Part shown: one piece after another, positions 35,195 to 47,436 of the stretch
How positions within the stretch are numbered: position 1 is the stretch's first letter
Layout: each line of letters begins with the position of its first letter
From: Favolaschia claudopus
Taxonomy: Eukaryota; Basidiomycota; Agaricomycetes; Agaricales; Mycenaceae
Length of the DNA stretch: 64,000 bases
Direction: 5' to 3'
NCBI GenBank assembly: GCA_037176885.1
Contig: JAWWNJ010000118.1
Location: forward strand, 496,001-560,000
Made by a program: the position numbers and the translations under genes
The notes under the pieces: model-generated
What the model was told of the DNA's origin: nothing
Seen by the model: only the letters and a program-made list of their open reading frames with translations
The model's database searches: none

Positions 35195-35266
35195 CTCAGC
35201 CGCTCTGAGCCTGATGTGAAACACTGAGTCACTCACTCAGTGAAAGGGAACGTGTCTAGATCACGT

Positions 35267-35926
35267 AGAATCTGTGCCTTCCTCGACGCCGACCCAGAAC
35301 ATAAAGTCGAGATTGGGTGGTCCCCAGGCCACTGCGACATCGTTGGGAACGAACGTGCAGACGCGCTGGCGAAAACCGGAACGGAACTCGCGGCGCCACC
35401 TGGAGGAACCCGCTCGCACGCACTCAGGAAATCGAAAGAGAAAGTCCACCGGTCCTGGGTCAAGGAATGGAAGTCCGCACAGAAGACGGGGAGCTATGCC
35501 ATGGCAAACCGCTTTGCCCCTTCCCTAAAACCGACCCCGCATTTTACGGCGTTGTCGAGAGAAGTCTTTGGGCGGGTTACACAGTGTCGGATCGGACACT
35601 GCTTCTCAGGCGAGTACTACAGCCGCTTTGTGCCATCCGAAAACGTTGACTGCCCATGTGGAGAACCCTTCCAGTCGCGCGAACATCTGCTTCGCGAGTG
35701 TCCTCGCCATAAAAACCAACGGCACATCCTCAAAAAAGTCTCTAGGGACATATCCCTGCCCGAAATACTGGGCACTAAAGACGGAATTTCAGCACTAGCT
35801 GAGTTCTTAGAGGTGTCCGGAGCATTCACAAAAACGGGTCTACCCCGTATGCCGCAAGAACTCCCAATTTACGAAGACGAACCGGAACCTCCAGACGATT
35901 TGTCTGATGTAGAGGAAATGGGCTGA
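35267..35926 (+). pseudogene. LINE ORF2 C-terminus: end of RNase H plus CCHC motif
   Basis: The open frame keeps GWSPGHCDIVGNERADALAK, the last catalytic part of RNase H (His and Asp), then a basic helical stretch and a zinc motif DCPCG..FQSREHLLREC, followed by a stop at 35924. This order (RNase H, then Cys-Cys-His-Cys) is that of Tad1-like and other fungal LINEs. Nothing within it is broken; it is truncated only by the insertion itself. It is followed by a 340-bp 3' UTR and the A tail. Confidence 0.9.
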
Positions 35927-36266
35927 GCGCAAGGGTCGTGCGCACACAGACCTGTCCAACAGTGGCATCGAAACACCATCCCGACACCATTTCGGCACAC
36001 CCGTCCCACCCTATACCCTTCCCTTTCATGTACATTTCCTTTCACTCATGCGCTATGGTCTTATGGTTTATGTTTCCGCTAATACCCTCGAAACCCCAAA
36101 CTTGACTCCCACCCTCACACGACTATACTACACATCCTTCGGACACTTCCATCGCACTAACAACACCTTTATTTATCGCCTCCGGGCACCGCGTCTTAGT
36201 AGATCGTGTACTTGTTGCGGTATAAAAATGCAGAGACAAAAGAAAAAAAAAAAAAAAAAAAAAAAA
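35267..36266 (+). mobile_element. 5'-truncated LINE with poly(A) and 13-bp target duplication
   Basis: A 1000-bp insertion flanked by GTCTAGATCACGT (35254-35266 and 36267-36279). It ends in about 25 A residues and begins in the middle of the ORF2 RNase H region, the usual signature of incomplete target-primed reverse transcription. The perfect duplication and long A tail suggest a recent event. Confidence 0.95.
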
Positions 36267-36417
36267 GTCTAGATCACGTGCGCCACCGCGGGACACAGGG
36301 GAACTTCTCTGGGGGGTTATTATACTCGCGCGGTGCACAGTCTGAACAGCGAGTTTACGGAAAACAAACAATGTAGTACTGTACGGGTGTTTATCCTTAC
36401 AGAATCCTAATATGATG

Positions 36418-36687
36418 TACTGTAGTATTTCGACCAAGTGTTCAGGTGACGGGTGACAGGCACCCGTGAACTGAACACTTTTGGTGGTGGTGACGGGTGA
36501 CGACTGATTTTTGGGCGCCCAAATGGTGAAAAATATCGAAAATTTGCTCGGCCGGCAGCTGCCGACAGCTGCCGGGTTACTATATATAGTAATTTTGATG
36601 TGATGGCCGCGCAGTGAACACCTTGTCCAGTGAACACTGTTGGTGACAGGTGACACCCAGTGAACACTTGGTCGAAATACTACAGTA
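36418..36687. mobile_element. MITE, CTGTA-TATTTC family, copy 2
   Basis: Perfect inverted ends TA-CTGTAGTATTTCGACCAA (continuing GTGTTCA) and their complement, with TA duplication. Subterminal GGTGACGGGTGACAGG and its inverse, and a palindromic centre with CTATATATAG. Non-coding, 270 bp. Confidence 0.9.
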
Positions 36688-36689
36688 TG

Positions 36690-37550
36690 TGGACAATGGT
36701 CCACATAGGAGGGAAGCTTGTTTCAGTCCGTACATGCAATTTACTGAATTACATACTACATAGTACACTGCGGCCTATCATGCAACTGCTGAAAAGGCTC
36801 AAGAAATTGAAATTCAGTAAGAATATCCTGGAAATTGAATCTGGCTGCCACTTGTGCAATATAGCAGGTCAGGATTGTCAGGATGTGCCTCTCTAGCAAC
36901 TGGTCTTCTTTGAGCTTGAGCATTGGGTTGAGCATTTCCCCGTATTTGTACTATATTAGTATATTTTGCGCTGGCTGTACAGGATTCTGCTGCACCGGAG
37001 GTGGCTCTGGACCTTGAGGTCTACATGTTGGTGACGGAGGTGAACTGTGCATATCCTGGTCTTCATTCTGTCCTGCTAAAATACCAGCATTCCCAGCTAT
37101 TCCCAGTGTTCTGCATCTCAGCAATTCGGCCCGCTGTGCGAGGTGTAAGTTGAAGTTGCTCACCATTCCAGTTAACCTGAACCAAATTTGGTTGCTGTAA
37201 AGGCAATCTCCGGTGTACAGGGCTATCCAGAATGCGATTGACACGCTCTTGCTCCTGAGCTGCATTTCGTATGCGTTTGGAGGCGTAGACCTATTTAATT
37301 TAATTTTGCTTGATAGAAAGCATTGACTGATTGATCTGGCTCATACATGCAGTAACAGAAGATAATGTGGAGGATTAAGCTGAAGTTGAGTGCTTATGCT
37401 AAGCGGTAACCAAGAAAAAAAATCAGCTGCAAGTAGCAAATGGCTAGATTTGCTAGAAGTGTGAGAAATACCAAAATACATGTCATAGCAATGTCATAGA
37501 GGAGAGAAAGAAAAGAGGGAGCACCTCCATTGAGCAACTACACATACTAT
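36690..37550. other. No recognised gene
   Basis: The first 40 bases repeat 5179-5222. A minus-strand segment at 36951-37265 has uniform composition with a Pro/Gln-rich stretch, and a second frame there (QERVNRILDSPVHRRLPLQ) also stays open, so some exon may exist, but no splice model or domain could be supported. Confidence 0.3.
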
Positions 37551-37553
37551 ATA

Positions 37554-37921
37554 CAGTTGCGGCAAAATCAATTTACTTACCAAATAAGGAAATTTTCATC
37601 AAATCCGCTCTACCACACAACAAAACCACCACAAGCACGTTGAAATAGCACCAAGCGCCTGTACTTCCGGATTTGAGCCGGTCTACGCCCAAAAAACAAC
37701 TGGATTCGTCATGTTTCTCACTGTTTTTGGCTGCACTTTATGAGACAAAGTTGCTGGTATCCCGGCGAAACCAATACAAAGACGCCAGTTTTTTTACATC
37801 AGGAATACAGACTAGCAGTTCTTAGTATTCTTATCAACTTACCGCTCGAAAAAAACGAGCAAAAGGAGCGAATTGACGAGAATTTCCTTATTTAGTAAGT
37901 AAATTGATTTTGCCGCAACTG
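37554..37921. mobile_element. MITE with Tc1-like CAGTTGCGGC ends
   Basis: Arms of more than 40 bp start CAGTTGCGGCAAAATCAATT and match except for one or two bases; TA flanks both ends (37552-37553, 37922-37923). A CAGT start is common in Tc1-like TIRs. 368 bp, no transposase frame. Confidence 0.92.
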
Positions 37922-37940
37922 TAGGTAGGACATATCTATC

Positions 37941-38168
37941 CATGAGGTTGAAGCAAGGTTGAAGCGGCAAAGAGGTTCAATTTTGTTTCGGCGCGCGTTC
38001 CGAAGTCACGTGACATTTGACAGTTGCATGACCGCGACTGCCGGCCGTTCCCGAAGTCCGAGGCCACGGAGTCAGGACATATATTACTTACAAAGCATTT
38101 GGACGGAGATTTGTAAGCATCTGCATTCCGGAGCCCTATACCGATGAATGGGGAAGCAAGCTTCCCCA
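37941..38168 (+). repeat. Repeat ending in a 7-bp-stem hairpin, copy 2
   Basis: Counterpart of 5731-5983, same orientation. Both begin at CATGAGGTT and end in GGGGAAGCAAGCTTCCCC. It begins about 20 bases after the right end of the MITE at 37554-37921. Confidence 0.55.
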
Positions 38169-38288
38169 CAAGTTGTTATCCGAGCACGTCATCTTTCCAG
38201 GGGGTCGATCCCACAACGCAATCAGGGAACTGGCCGGCCGCTTGTATGGCAGGACCTCTGGTTAAAACCCGTAGGACCTTAGTCTTAT

Positions 38289-38731
38289 GTTTACCGCGCC
38301 CCTCAAACCGCGTCAGCTTCTTATTAGCTAATCTTATATAAGCCGGACATTGCCGATAGCTCATTTCTCCCTCCCCCCGCTCTGTTATGATGCTAACTCG
38401 AACTCTCAGACACTCAATACGATGGTCTGAGCATCTTTGCTTTGTTTCCCGAATTTTCACAGTGGTTTGAGCTCAAGTTGAATGCATTTTGGGCATCTCG
38501 GCCGAAACTCCCGAGTCTCACGTGATGAAGACGCGACAACATTTTCTGTAGCGCACCGTCTGATTTTAGAGAATCTGAGTAGACAGGAATGTAGTTTGAC
38601 TGAATCCATTGACGCTGCTCCAAAGTTGTGATGGGAAAGACTTAGCTTTCATTGAGATATACGCGCCGTGAAATCTGCTTATATAATATTAGCTAATAAG
38701 AACCTAACGCGGTCGCAGGGGCGCGGTAACC
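38289..38731. repeat. Inverted repeat pair, probable MITE
   Basis: The arm 38289-38343 (GTTTACCGCGCCCCT to TTATTAGCTAATCTTATATA) is repeated inverted at 38677-38731 with about eight differences. Further weak pairing (TAGGACC words) extends outward to about 38265 and 38805. Exact ends and target duplication were not resolved. Confidence 0.6.
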
Positions 38732-38960
38732 AACAGACTCTATATAGCGAGGGCACCGAGCTGGTATATATAGAGCGTCTGTCTACGAGAGACTAGTAGG
38801 ACCTAGGGGAAGTTCTCTAGACTCTCCCCACCAGGTTACAGTATAAATCCCCAGTGTCCACCAGTAACCTGACGCAATTGTACGTCTTTCCCTTTGCCGA
38901 AGCATGCACACCACCCGCTGAACGCGAGCCCATGGACTTTTGGGTGGTATATGTGCTGAA

Positions 38961-40565
38961 TCAAGCGTCCTCAGAGGTTGGCGGGTAAACCAGTAACATC
39001 GGCTCAGCATCATATATGCGAAGGATGTTGAAGGCCAGTTTAGCGAGGATCGGTGTAACTTCTCTCCTTGCCAGGACAGAGCGGAAGAAGTCCATTACGT
39101 CCGTGAAAGCACCCTTGAACTCCGGCAAGGTGGTGTATAAGCCTTTAAGGAATTCCTCTCGGACTCGCATGAGCTCTGGATGATCGCAGAGGAACATCGC
39201 ATGGGTCTCGTCTTCCACCGCCTCAAGACAGAACCTGCATTTGCGCCATTCCCTGGGGACGATGTCCTTGCCTCGTTCCTTCCACCTGCGGCGTTCAACT
39301 GCGAGACAGTGGCTTGATAGAACCAGACGTGTCAAAGCTAAACGATGATCCGGGGTTTTTACGCGTAAATAGTGCCGAAAGTCCACATCCCGTTTCAAAC
39401 CAGATACCAAGGTAACGTGCTTTTTGTTCGAGTTGAATTGGATTGCCAGCCATGTGGAAGGTAGGGTACCATTTTTGACGCCTTCCATATATTTGGCAGA
39501 GAGATTTCGGGATCGAAACTTCGCATCCATTATTGTCCGCCCAGCATTGAGAATCGTTGAGATGAAGTTGAAAACCTGGCGGTGAGGTGGACGCCGGCGT
39601 GTTGAACCTGATTTATTGGCACTCCGTTCAGCTTAATATCGTCGGGATGGATGCCCAGGACAAAGTCAGACATGAAGAGGTTCCACAAATGCGGCGATCC
39701 AGGATCTCCAGTCAGAATCCCGAGAAGAGACTCAAACTGTAGTCCGTATTGGCCATCCAAGCGGACTATATATCGGATGCGGTCGTAAAGGCATTTTAAC
39801 CACTCAATCATGGGTCCAGAAATGCCGAGTTTTGCGAGTTTGGTCCATAACGTCGGGCGATCCGTCCCCGGGAATGCATTCTTGAGATCCAGATATCCAA
39901 CATAGAGGGGCTTATCCATTGCTTCTGCCTTGTCAATCATGCATAGGAGGACAAAGGCGCTGTCATTTGTTCGAAGGTGAGACTGGAACCCGTTTTGTGA
40001 GGGTGGAATTGCACCAATATCCTCGGCACCTTCACGCAGACGGCGGTCAATGATCAGCGTAAGCATTTTCAACATACAGCATTCTAGGGCGATTGAACGA
40101 TAGCCTTTTCGGGTCGGTAGGATCTCTGTCCTTTTTCAAAATACCAACGAGGAGCGAGATCAGCCACTCCTGTGGAATATCTTGATTGCGAAGGCAAAAC
40201 CGGAAGAGTTTCTCGTTTGGTATTTGCAGACAATCTTGATAAGAAAACCCATCAACGCCGACAGCGGTGTCCAGTCCATGCTCGGTGATGTGTTTCTTCA
40301 TCCACTTGATCTCTTTCAGCGAAATCTCGCGAGTGTAGGATTGACGGGGCGAGTTATCAACTAGGCCTCCTCTCAGCTCTCGTTCCATCCTCGCGTTGAA
40401 GGCCAAATTAATTGATCGGAATTGAATGTCGCTGGAGTTGTAGCCGGATAATTCAAACGATCCCTGAACTCGTCGGAAAGGTTTTCAAGCGACACTTTGG
40501 CCTTTCTTGGGCGAGGATCTGTGCGCTTCCGAACGGAATCCCAGAATTGCTTGATGTTTTTACAC
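38961..40565 (-). pseudogene. LINE reverse transcriptase remnant, RT active site lost
   Basis: Several frames join: 40565-40373 (KNIKQFWDSVRKR), 40406-40050 (REISLKEIKWMKKHITEHG, LVGILKKDRDPTDPK), 40075-39600 (GYLDLKNAFPGTDR and GDPGSPHLWNLFMSDF), then a different frame, then 39530-38961 (a CRFCLEAVEDETHAMFLC zinc-like motif near the C-terminus). The Asp of the DLKNAF box is kept, but after INQVQHA, where YADD/HADD is expected, the sequence reads GVHLT, so the two catalytic Asp residues are gone and the frame is shifted. The 5' end abuts the gypsy protease remnant at about 40565. No poly(A) end was found. Confidence 0.85.
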
Positions 40566-43500
40566 GCCATGCTTGCTCGAGAAATTGGCGACATGAAGTT
40601 TCGGGTTGTCTCGGGAAATCAGCGAGTCTGGAGACCCTGATATTTCATTGGCATTTCCGTGAGCTTCGACTTGGCGCTCTACGAAGACTGTATCTTGTCC
40701 TCGCGGGAAATATGCCTCTACAGCGACTGCGACACTGGTTTTCGGAGGTAAGATGATTCGTTCTTCTGCCCAGACTTCAGATTTAGACTGTCTGGCTCGC
40801 GCTCTTCGCTTCAATTTCTGATTTCGACGATGGACTTTCGCTTTTATGCCGTGTTGATCAATTCCGGTCCGAACTTTGACTTTGAAAGCATGTCCCTCAT
40901 CATCAACAATTGGACTCGAAATTGAAGTTTCAACTCTAAGCTGTCGTCCTGAGTCTCCGAAGCGAAGGTACGTGTCACCGTCTTCTCGAATTATCGAAAT
41001 CGAATATTGATCCGTGAAATCATTACCCAAAATGAAAGGGGTTGTCATTCCTTTCACAACATAAGCCTCAACATTCACCTTTACTGACCTTCGTCTGTCT
41101 GCAAGTACAAGTCAAGAATAACATATCCAGATAACGAGGATTTACCGGTTACCTGGATCAAGTTGATTGGATGACCTGCCTTAACCTTCGGAGAATAGGT
41201 GAGTGCGTCAAGAGCCTTTTAGTAATGTCCGAACCCTTGCCGAACCCGAATCAATGATAACTTTGACAGGATCAATATTCAAACCACCAACAGTAGCCGT
41301 TGCTTCGGTCGGTAAAGCCCCAAGAAATGAACTTCCTGGAGGTCGTGCCATGTACTTCCGAAGTTCAACAATCGATTTTTCGGACTTGCCACTTGGTGAG
41401 TGAATGACTCGGTAATTAACTGCCTTGCTATCTCGAGCTAATTGACGACGAGTTCGTCTATTCAGCGCATGTTTCGTCTGAAATGACGAACAAGAAGTTG
41501 ACTGCTGTTGAACTGAGCCAGAATCCGAAGAATTGGTATCAGGGTGAGTAGCCAGAGCCGTTTCTTCCGAGTTCCTTACAGCATCATTTGACGCGGTTTT
41601 CCCCCCCAGGCCTGAATCAATCTCTTCGGATTCAGCACTCCTGGAGGGCAACTCAAAATCCTGCTTCTGTACGTCCTCACTATCTGATTCACTGTCCAGT
41701 CCATAATACAGCTCATCATAGTCGCTTTGAGCTTCAAGATCCTCGCTAGTTGAAGTGGCTAGGTTGATACGTGCCGCCTTATTACCTCGGAAGGAATGTT
41801 TACATTCGTTATCCCAGTGTTTCCCACTTCCGCAATGCCGACAAGGTCTCGCCCCTTTTGACTCAGGTGTAGCTCTCTTCGAGACATTGCGATCATCCTT
41901 AGGAAATTTTGGTGGTCCCAAATTTGCTGACCACCCTACTTGGTTAACGTGTGCATTACGAGGGTGATCCCTCTGGAAGTCCCGATTCCGTTCACGGTCT
42001 CGGTACGGATATTCCTTCTCCTGCCGGTCGAGCTTCATTAAAGCATCTTCATTGTAGCGAATTGCAGCCTGGAATTCAACCAGATCGCGATACATTTGAG
42101 TGGTTAAGATGGTATTCCATGTTGACGGTGCGCCATCCATAACCTCTAAAATGATCTCTTAATCATCCATAGTGTAAACATTATTAAGGAGCTCGGTCTT
42201 GCGAATGAAGTATTCACTCGGGGTCTCGCGCGTATGGCCAGCGTCCCTATAGGTTGCCCTATTCGCCCGTCCGCGCTGCCCGTCTAACCATTTACGATTC
42301 AGGTAGTAGGTTGCGAATGCGCTACGCAAGGTGTCCCAATTTTTCTCAATTTCTGAACGATACTTAGCCGGCAATGACCAATACCAGGATTCCGCTGCGC
42401 CTTCCAGCCGCTTAGGGACTACACGTCCCAGCTGCTGATAGATCGTCTCGGATTCTCTTGCAAGGTCGTTGATCTTCAAGAACCACCCGGATAATGGTGT
42501 CAACATTGCCGTCCCACTTAGGTACTGTATCATATTTGAGTTTCAAATCGAAACGCGCCTCACTTGTAGCCTCAGAAATGCCAGGTGGTGTTCTTCTAAC
42601 TGCAGGTACTCCTCGATTGATTGGTCCACGGAACGGTACTGAGCGACGATTACGTGGGTATCCACGTTCATCGTCGCTATCATCGTCGTCGTCTCCGGGA
42701 TCACCATTAGGAGGAGCGCCACTACGCTTGGGAGGAGACTGAGGTCGAGAATTCCGACCGCCACTATTTCCTTGCGAAAAATTGGTAAGTCCCGCTCTCT
42801 ATTTTGTCCTTGAGGTGTGGATCTTCTCATCTGCTCACGCTCCTGTCTTTGGTCTGGCCAGTTCGGAGCTTCTCGTGGTCTACGATCTCTCTGTGGTTGG
42901 TAAATCGAACCAATCGGATTCAATACCTCACCGAGTCGCTGATTATTACGAGGTAAGCCATTGTTTGGCGCGTTTAAACCAAAACGGATGCTTGAAGCAT
43001 TGTGGAGCGGATAGACGGTTGATTGACTGGCCTTTGAAATATCACGGTACTCTGGATATTCAAAGCGTGAATCCTCAGGTGGATCCATACTGTGCGTTCT
43101 CGCTCTCATGAACTCATCAGCCTCATCGTCCAGATCAGTATGTCGTTCCTTCGAACGTTGGCTCTGACATATCATAGTACCTATTGAGAAGTGACAGGTA
43201 ATTTTCAACCTCAACGCGAAAGCAAACTCCAAGAATTTCGAAGTCATTCTTTTTGTAAACACTTTCAATATCATCACTGTCACCCCAAGTAGGCAAAGGC
43301 GGAGGTGTTTTACCTTCAATGAGGAATGTATCATTTGCCTGAGAGCGGAGTCTGTGCAGGATGCGAAGAAAGAGCCGATAATCTCGTTTCTTGACTCGAT
43401 AAGCAGTCTCTGTAGTTGAGAGTTCAACTCTCTCAACCTCCATAAGCAGGGTGTCGAGTTTTGCAAGCGCATCCGGGAAGACCTTTTCAAACAACTTTCG

Positions 43501-43848
43501 CGAGGCCTTGGTAGCAGACAAGAGATAATCTTTGTCAGTACCCGAAGCGCCTTTTGCAAGTGCTTCATTCCTTCGAGAAAGAATTTGAGCGTTACCTCCA
43601 ATCTTGGCAAGCGGACGCAAAGTTGGAACCTTGATCACTGTCTCGAGAACTTCAACTTCGGTGTTGATCAAACTATCAGCTACCGGTCCGTCGTAGTCGT
43701 CAAGTGGAGTATCATCAAATACAGTGAAGGAGTCAAAGTCGGGGGCAGTTTGATCAGCAGAGCGATCATGTGGAGGAGTAGAAGTGCGAGGGCGATAACT
43801 CTGAGCAGCCGAGTCATCATGTTGAGGAGTAGTAGTAGTCGGAGACAT
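40566..43848 (-). pseudogene. Ty3/gypsy gag and protease remnant, several frameshifts
   Basis: From the right: an N-terminal Gag region (ATG at 43848, to about 43135), a frame change into the capsid-like part (42533-42159: GAAESWYWSLPAKYRSEIEK, ATYYLNRKW), another change to 42140-41208 with the zinc knuckle CRHCGSGKHWDNEC and the protease motif VIIDSGS, then 41078-40565 with FILGNDFTDQY (protease C-terminus). No RT follows, because the coding sequence runs directly into the LINE remnant. This gag is unlike the one at 51.7 kb, so it is a second gypsy lineage. Confidence 0.85.
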
Positions 43849-43923
43849 GGCTGATAAAGGAAAAGAGTAGACAGGTTAAGTACTCAACTGTTTAAGCAAG
43901 GAAGTTCCCAATGTGTCCACCAG

Positions 43924-44160
43924 TGTTAGCGAAACCGTTTGCGCGGAGTGCAATGCGGGATATTCTTAGATAATCACGCGTTTGAGTGTGTCGTTGAATA
44001 GAGTAGAGGTATGTTTAATTCCTATATAAAACAACAAGAGCAGATGCCAGTCTACCTCAAGCAACCGAACTACGAGAGTGAATCTTCGTAGGACGTGAGC
44101 ACGGGAAACGTCTCCGTATTCTTAAGATTGCTGTACTCACCAATAAGTAAGCCGCAGCGT
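43924..44160 (-). other. Possible 5' LTR of the 40566-43848 element
   Basis: Read on the minus strand, the sequence upstream of gag ends in GTTTCGCTAACA before CTGGTGG, and contains a TATATAGG box about 115 bases upstream of that end. This is the place and polarity expected for a 5' LTR. The other LTR and the distal end were not found. Confidence 0.35.
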
Positions 44161-44324
44161 TACTTGTAAGGAGAGCCGTTGATAAGCTGAGATATGCTTC
44201 TAATCGATCTGGAATCACACGAAGTGGTGAGATGATGAGAGTAGTGAATTAAGAGGTAAAGATACATATGCGGTACATACGAGTTTATATCTACTGACGT
44301 CCTTGTCCGAGATCCCCGATCGGT

Positions 44325-44475
44325 TACCATTTCGAGTCTCGACCAATTTTTCAGGTCACAGCCGGTTTCATTTGATGTGTGCAAAAATCGCCTTAATTCA
44401 AAACAAAATTTTTCGGGCATCTCGGACTGAGAAATTACATAAGTTTGATGAATCTTTGGTCGAAATGGTACAGTA
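44325..44475. mobile_element. MITE, CTGTA-TATTTC family, copy 3, decayed
   Basis: The right end TCGAAATGGTACAG-TA and left end TTA-CCATTTCGAG..CGACC are inverse with a gap in the left one. The inner GTCACAGCCGGTTTC matches GTCACAGCCGATTTC in the copy at 50305. 151 bp. Confidence 0.6.
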
Positions 44476-44639
44476 ATGACTCGTTGTTGAGTCGTTGAGC
44501 TTCCAGAGAGTTCTGGGGAGAGAGGGAGCCTTCCATCCGAGTGCTGGAGGCTTGTGGGATGATGCAATGCTGCAAAGTAAAAGATCTTTTGCGCATTGAC
44601 ATCATACGTAGTAGGTCGGGTGACCGTTTATCCGGGATC

Positions 44640-45150
44640 TTCCGAAATATTGTAGTCTCGGATACCCAGACGTATATGTACAAGCAATTGGACACCTTTC
44701 GGAGGTGTTTCCATATATGGTGAATAGAGGACGTTTTTGAAGTTTGATTGATCTCTGGCATGTGGGAAAATGGTGGGGCTTGTATACGTCTGGGCCGATT
44801 GAACCGTGACACCTACCATCACCCCCACTCGCGTCATCTTCCTGTGGAAATTGGGTTCCGTGTACAGGATAAGAGGATGCACCTAAGCATAGACAGAGGG
44901 CGGGATGGGGTGCCTCGTCACCTAGAGGCATTCCCTGAGGATTTCGGCGGATAGAAACGCGTCGACGCGCAGAATAATATGGTGATGGTAGGTGCCACGG
45001 CTCAACCGGCCCAGACGTACTACCGCCAACAAATTCTCCCACCACCCAAGATCAGTCAGCTGTCAAAAACGTCCTCTATTCACCATATACGGAAAGATAT
45101 CCGGCAGCCCATAAATAATGCGGTAGTACGTCTGGGTATTCGAGACTAAA
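44640..45150. repeat. Nested inverted repeats sharing a TACGTCTGGG core
   Basis: Outer arms of about 100 bp (AATATTGTAGTCTCGGATAC at 44650 and its decayed inverse near 45140) enclose inner arms TA-CGTCTGGGCCGATTGAACC (44787) and the inverse ending at 45017, with TA at both inner ends. Both outer arms also contain the CCCAGACGTA word. Either one MITE with two-part arms or one MITE inserted into a relative. Confidence 0.6.
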
Positions 45151-45159
45151 ATATTGATG

Positions 45160-46430
45160 ATTTCCATCACACAAACACCAGAAGGTGTTCCCTTCTCTCC
45201 CCTCAACCATTGTTCATTCATCAAGTTCAACGTCGTCATGTTCGAATCGCAGCGATGCTTTCACTGTTTACGCTGTGCGTTGTGGTTGTTTCCTCGCATT
45301 TGATCTTCTCCGAAGTTATTTCGGGCCAGTGAGCCACAAAGCGGCTTCGTGTCCCCAGGGGGGACCCGCATGGTATGCCAGCTCTTAAAGTGCTCTTTAT
45401 GTATGGCGTGTAAAGTTTGACCTGGAGGATTGTATACCCCTTACAGCCATAGATGTACGTCGACCGCGCCTTTCTCTCTTGTTGGCCTCAGATGTTGACT
45501 GCTCGTAATTATGATGAGGTGGACAGAGAGGTCACGATCGCGAAGAGTGTACAGAAGGGGTCAAATCGTGTTCCAGATGTGACGGGGGCCATATGGTACC
45601 TGAATTTGCACGTCTCCAATTGATTTTCGTTATGTTCAACTATGCTAGGCCGTAGACTGTGCCACCCATCCCTCCAGAAGACGTCAACATCGTCGACCCA
45701 CATGCAATTTGTGCCGGGTCGAGAGGACTATATATTGCCGTAAAATGGAGTACGTCTTATATTTCGTTGCGGTTTTTACAAGAAACAATATTGAATGACT
45801 GTTGTGCTTTTCCAGTAACGATGACTATCTGGTGATTCCCATAGTGTTAAATTGCAGAATTCTATTTATGAAATGGGCACTGACAGGATTCTATCGAGAG
45901 GTCTGCCCTCAAGGCCCGTGCACGTTATTATGGGCGGGAAGGCGCAAGAAAAAGTTAGGTAATCTGATTTGATCCGTGCATCTTACCCCATATTCATACT
46001 CTTGTCATTGCTGTGTACTCATCTGGGACTGATAACAACAATTCTAACGACACTGCTCACTTCAAGCTCACTTTGGAGGGCATTTAGTGAGAATTTTTTT
46101 TTCTGTCACGCTCCGCTCCCACCATTTACGAATACCAAAGTTCGAATCGTTGTGTCACAGGTCACAGCGGCGGAGAATTGAATTATCATAACAAATTCAT
46201 TTTCTGAGTATCTTAGTGTCCCATTTATGTATACAGATCGACCCCACTAGCCCTATGGCAAAGTGGTGCTTGGTTTTGTATGCAAGGATGTGCTCGGACA
46301 ACTTCCCGAAATGGCCGATGACAGAAATCAGAAGTCAAAACTAACCGCGGCCTTCCCGCCAACCGTACTTACCTGTTTGATCAACAGAGGCAGATTGATT
46401 ATCAGAGTCCCGACTTCAACCAAAAAAAAA
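45160..46430. other. No recognised gene
   Basis: Open frames are short and no repeats or terminal structures were identified. The stretch ends at the telomere-like tract. Confidence 0.3.
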
Positions 46431-46437
46431 TATACCT

Positions 46438-46502
46438 TGGCCTAACCTTAACCAAACCCTAACCCAAACCTTAACCCTAAACCACCCTAACCACCCTAAC
46501 CT
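46438..46502. repeat. Interstitial telomere-like repeats
   Basis: About ten units of CCTAA, CCCTAA, CCTTAA and AACCCTAAACC-like words in a row, the C-rich strand of a degenerate TTAGGG array. A single further CCTTAGGGTTTTCCCTACCC lies at 46730. Basidiomycete telomeres are usually TTAGGG. Confidence 0.8.
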
Positions 46503-46806
46503 CTCACCAGCTCGTCCTGCACTCAAATGTGAATTTCCGGAAGTTAGGGCGCGGACGGCAGTAATTGATGGGCCTTCGGCAGTCCATAGGTATTGATTGA
46601 TGATCTACTTTGACGTACATGTACATCTGCCTCATTTTGCGCTGATCTGCCTCACTTTGTCTCGTCTGCCTCACATCAAACTCACCTGCCTCACATCAAT
46701 TCTCATCTGGGCCCGCCACTTTGTCAATCCTTAGGGTTTTCCCTACCCTATGATGTTTAAGTACATAGATTTTGAGATTCCAACTTTCTTGAGTCATGGT
46801 GAAGCC

Positions 46807-47304
46807 CTATGCACCATCTGATGATTTGTGGGTGGGACAGTTTCGACGCTTCCACGCTCCACGACAGCCTGGGGTGCCGCAAACATGGCACCGGCGTTTT
46901 TTTCCCCTTTTCTTCAATACTGGTTGTGAACTTGTGGATTCTTCGATGGAAGTCATGGGTGATGGTGGCTCCACCACTGACAGTGAGATCAGAGGGAGAG
47001 TTGGTGCTGCTACCGATGCTCTCTGCGTCGACCCGGGCACTACTAGTGGCTCTTGAAGCCCATCAAGCATGCCCTGCTGTGCCACTATCAAGGCATGCAA
47101 TTCTTCTATTTTCGCACATAGTCGAGCCAGGCAGGGGCATGTGCAAGTCGTGCACGCCACTGGCAGGCCGACTGAGCCACTTGGCATGATTCGTTGGGAG
47201 GCCTGGAAATCCATGGTTAGTATGCGCATGAGGACTGCTGGACACGCTTTTACCTGGGTACCAGTGATCTTCGAGTCGTCCAGAGCGTCCGCCAACGACG
47301 ACAT
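46807..47304 (-). pseudogene. C-terminal zinc-knuckle fragment of a transposase-like protein (tentative)
   Basis: A 165-residue open frame with a short coiled coil (CAKIEELHALIVAQQGMLDG), a Ser/Pro linker and a basic Cys cluster at the end, KKRRCHVCGTPGCRGAWKRRNC. A similar CRKCG tail ends the gene at 27.2-32.1 kb, and I recall basic CxxC...C...C tails at the end of several fungal transposase families. Upstream domains are missing. It could also be an independent small gene. Confidence 0.4.
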
Positions 47305-47436
47305 TAAAGTTACTTGAGAAGAGCAAGGTCTTGTGACTTTTTACGTAGAAATTGGCTAGATTTCCCACGCTAAATTTTATCCTCAAGGGGAAAAAAACCC
47401 TCGGCGGAAAAACACTCGGCATCTAGAAAGCCTTTC

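Noticed and set aside
36240..36266. Stand-alone poly(A) microsatellite
   Set aside because: It is the tail of the LINE, immediately followed by the target duplication.
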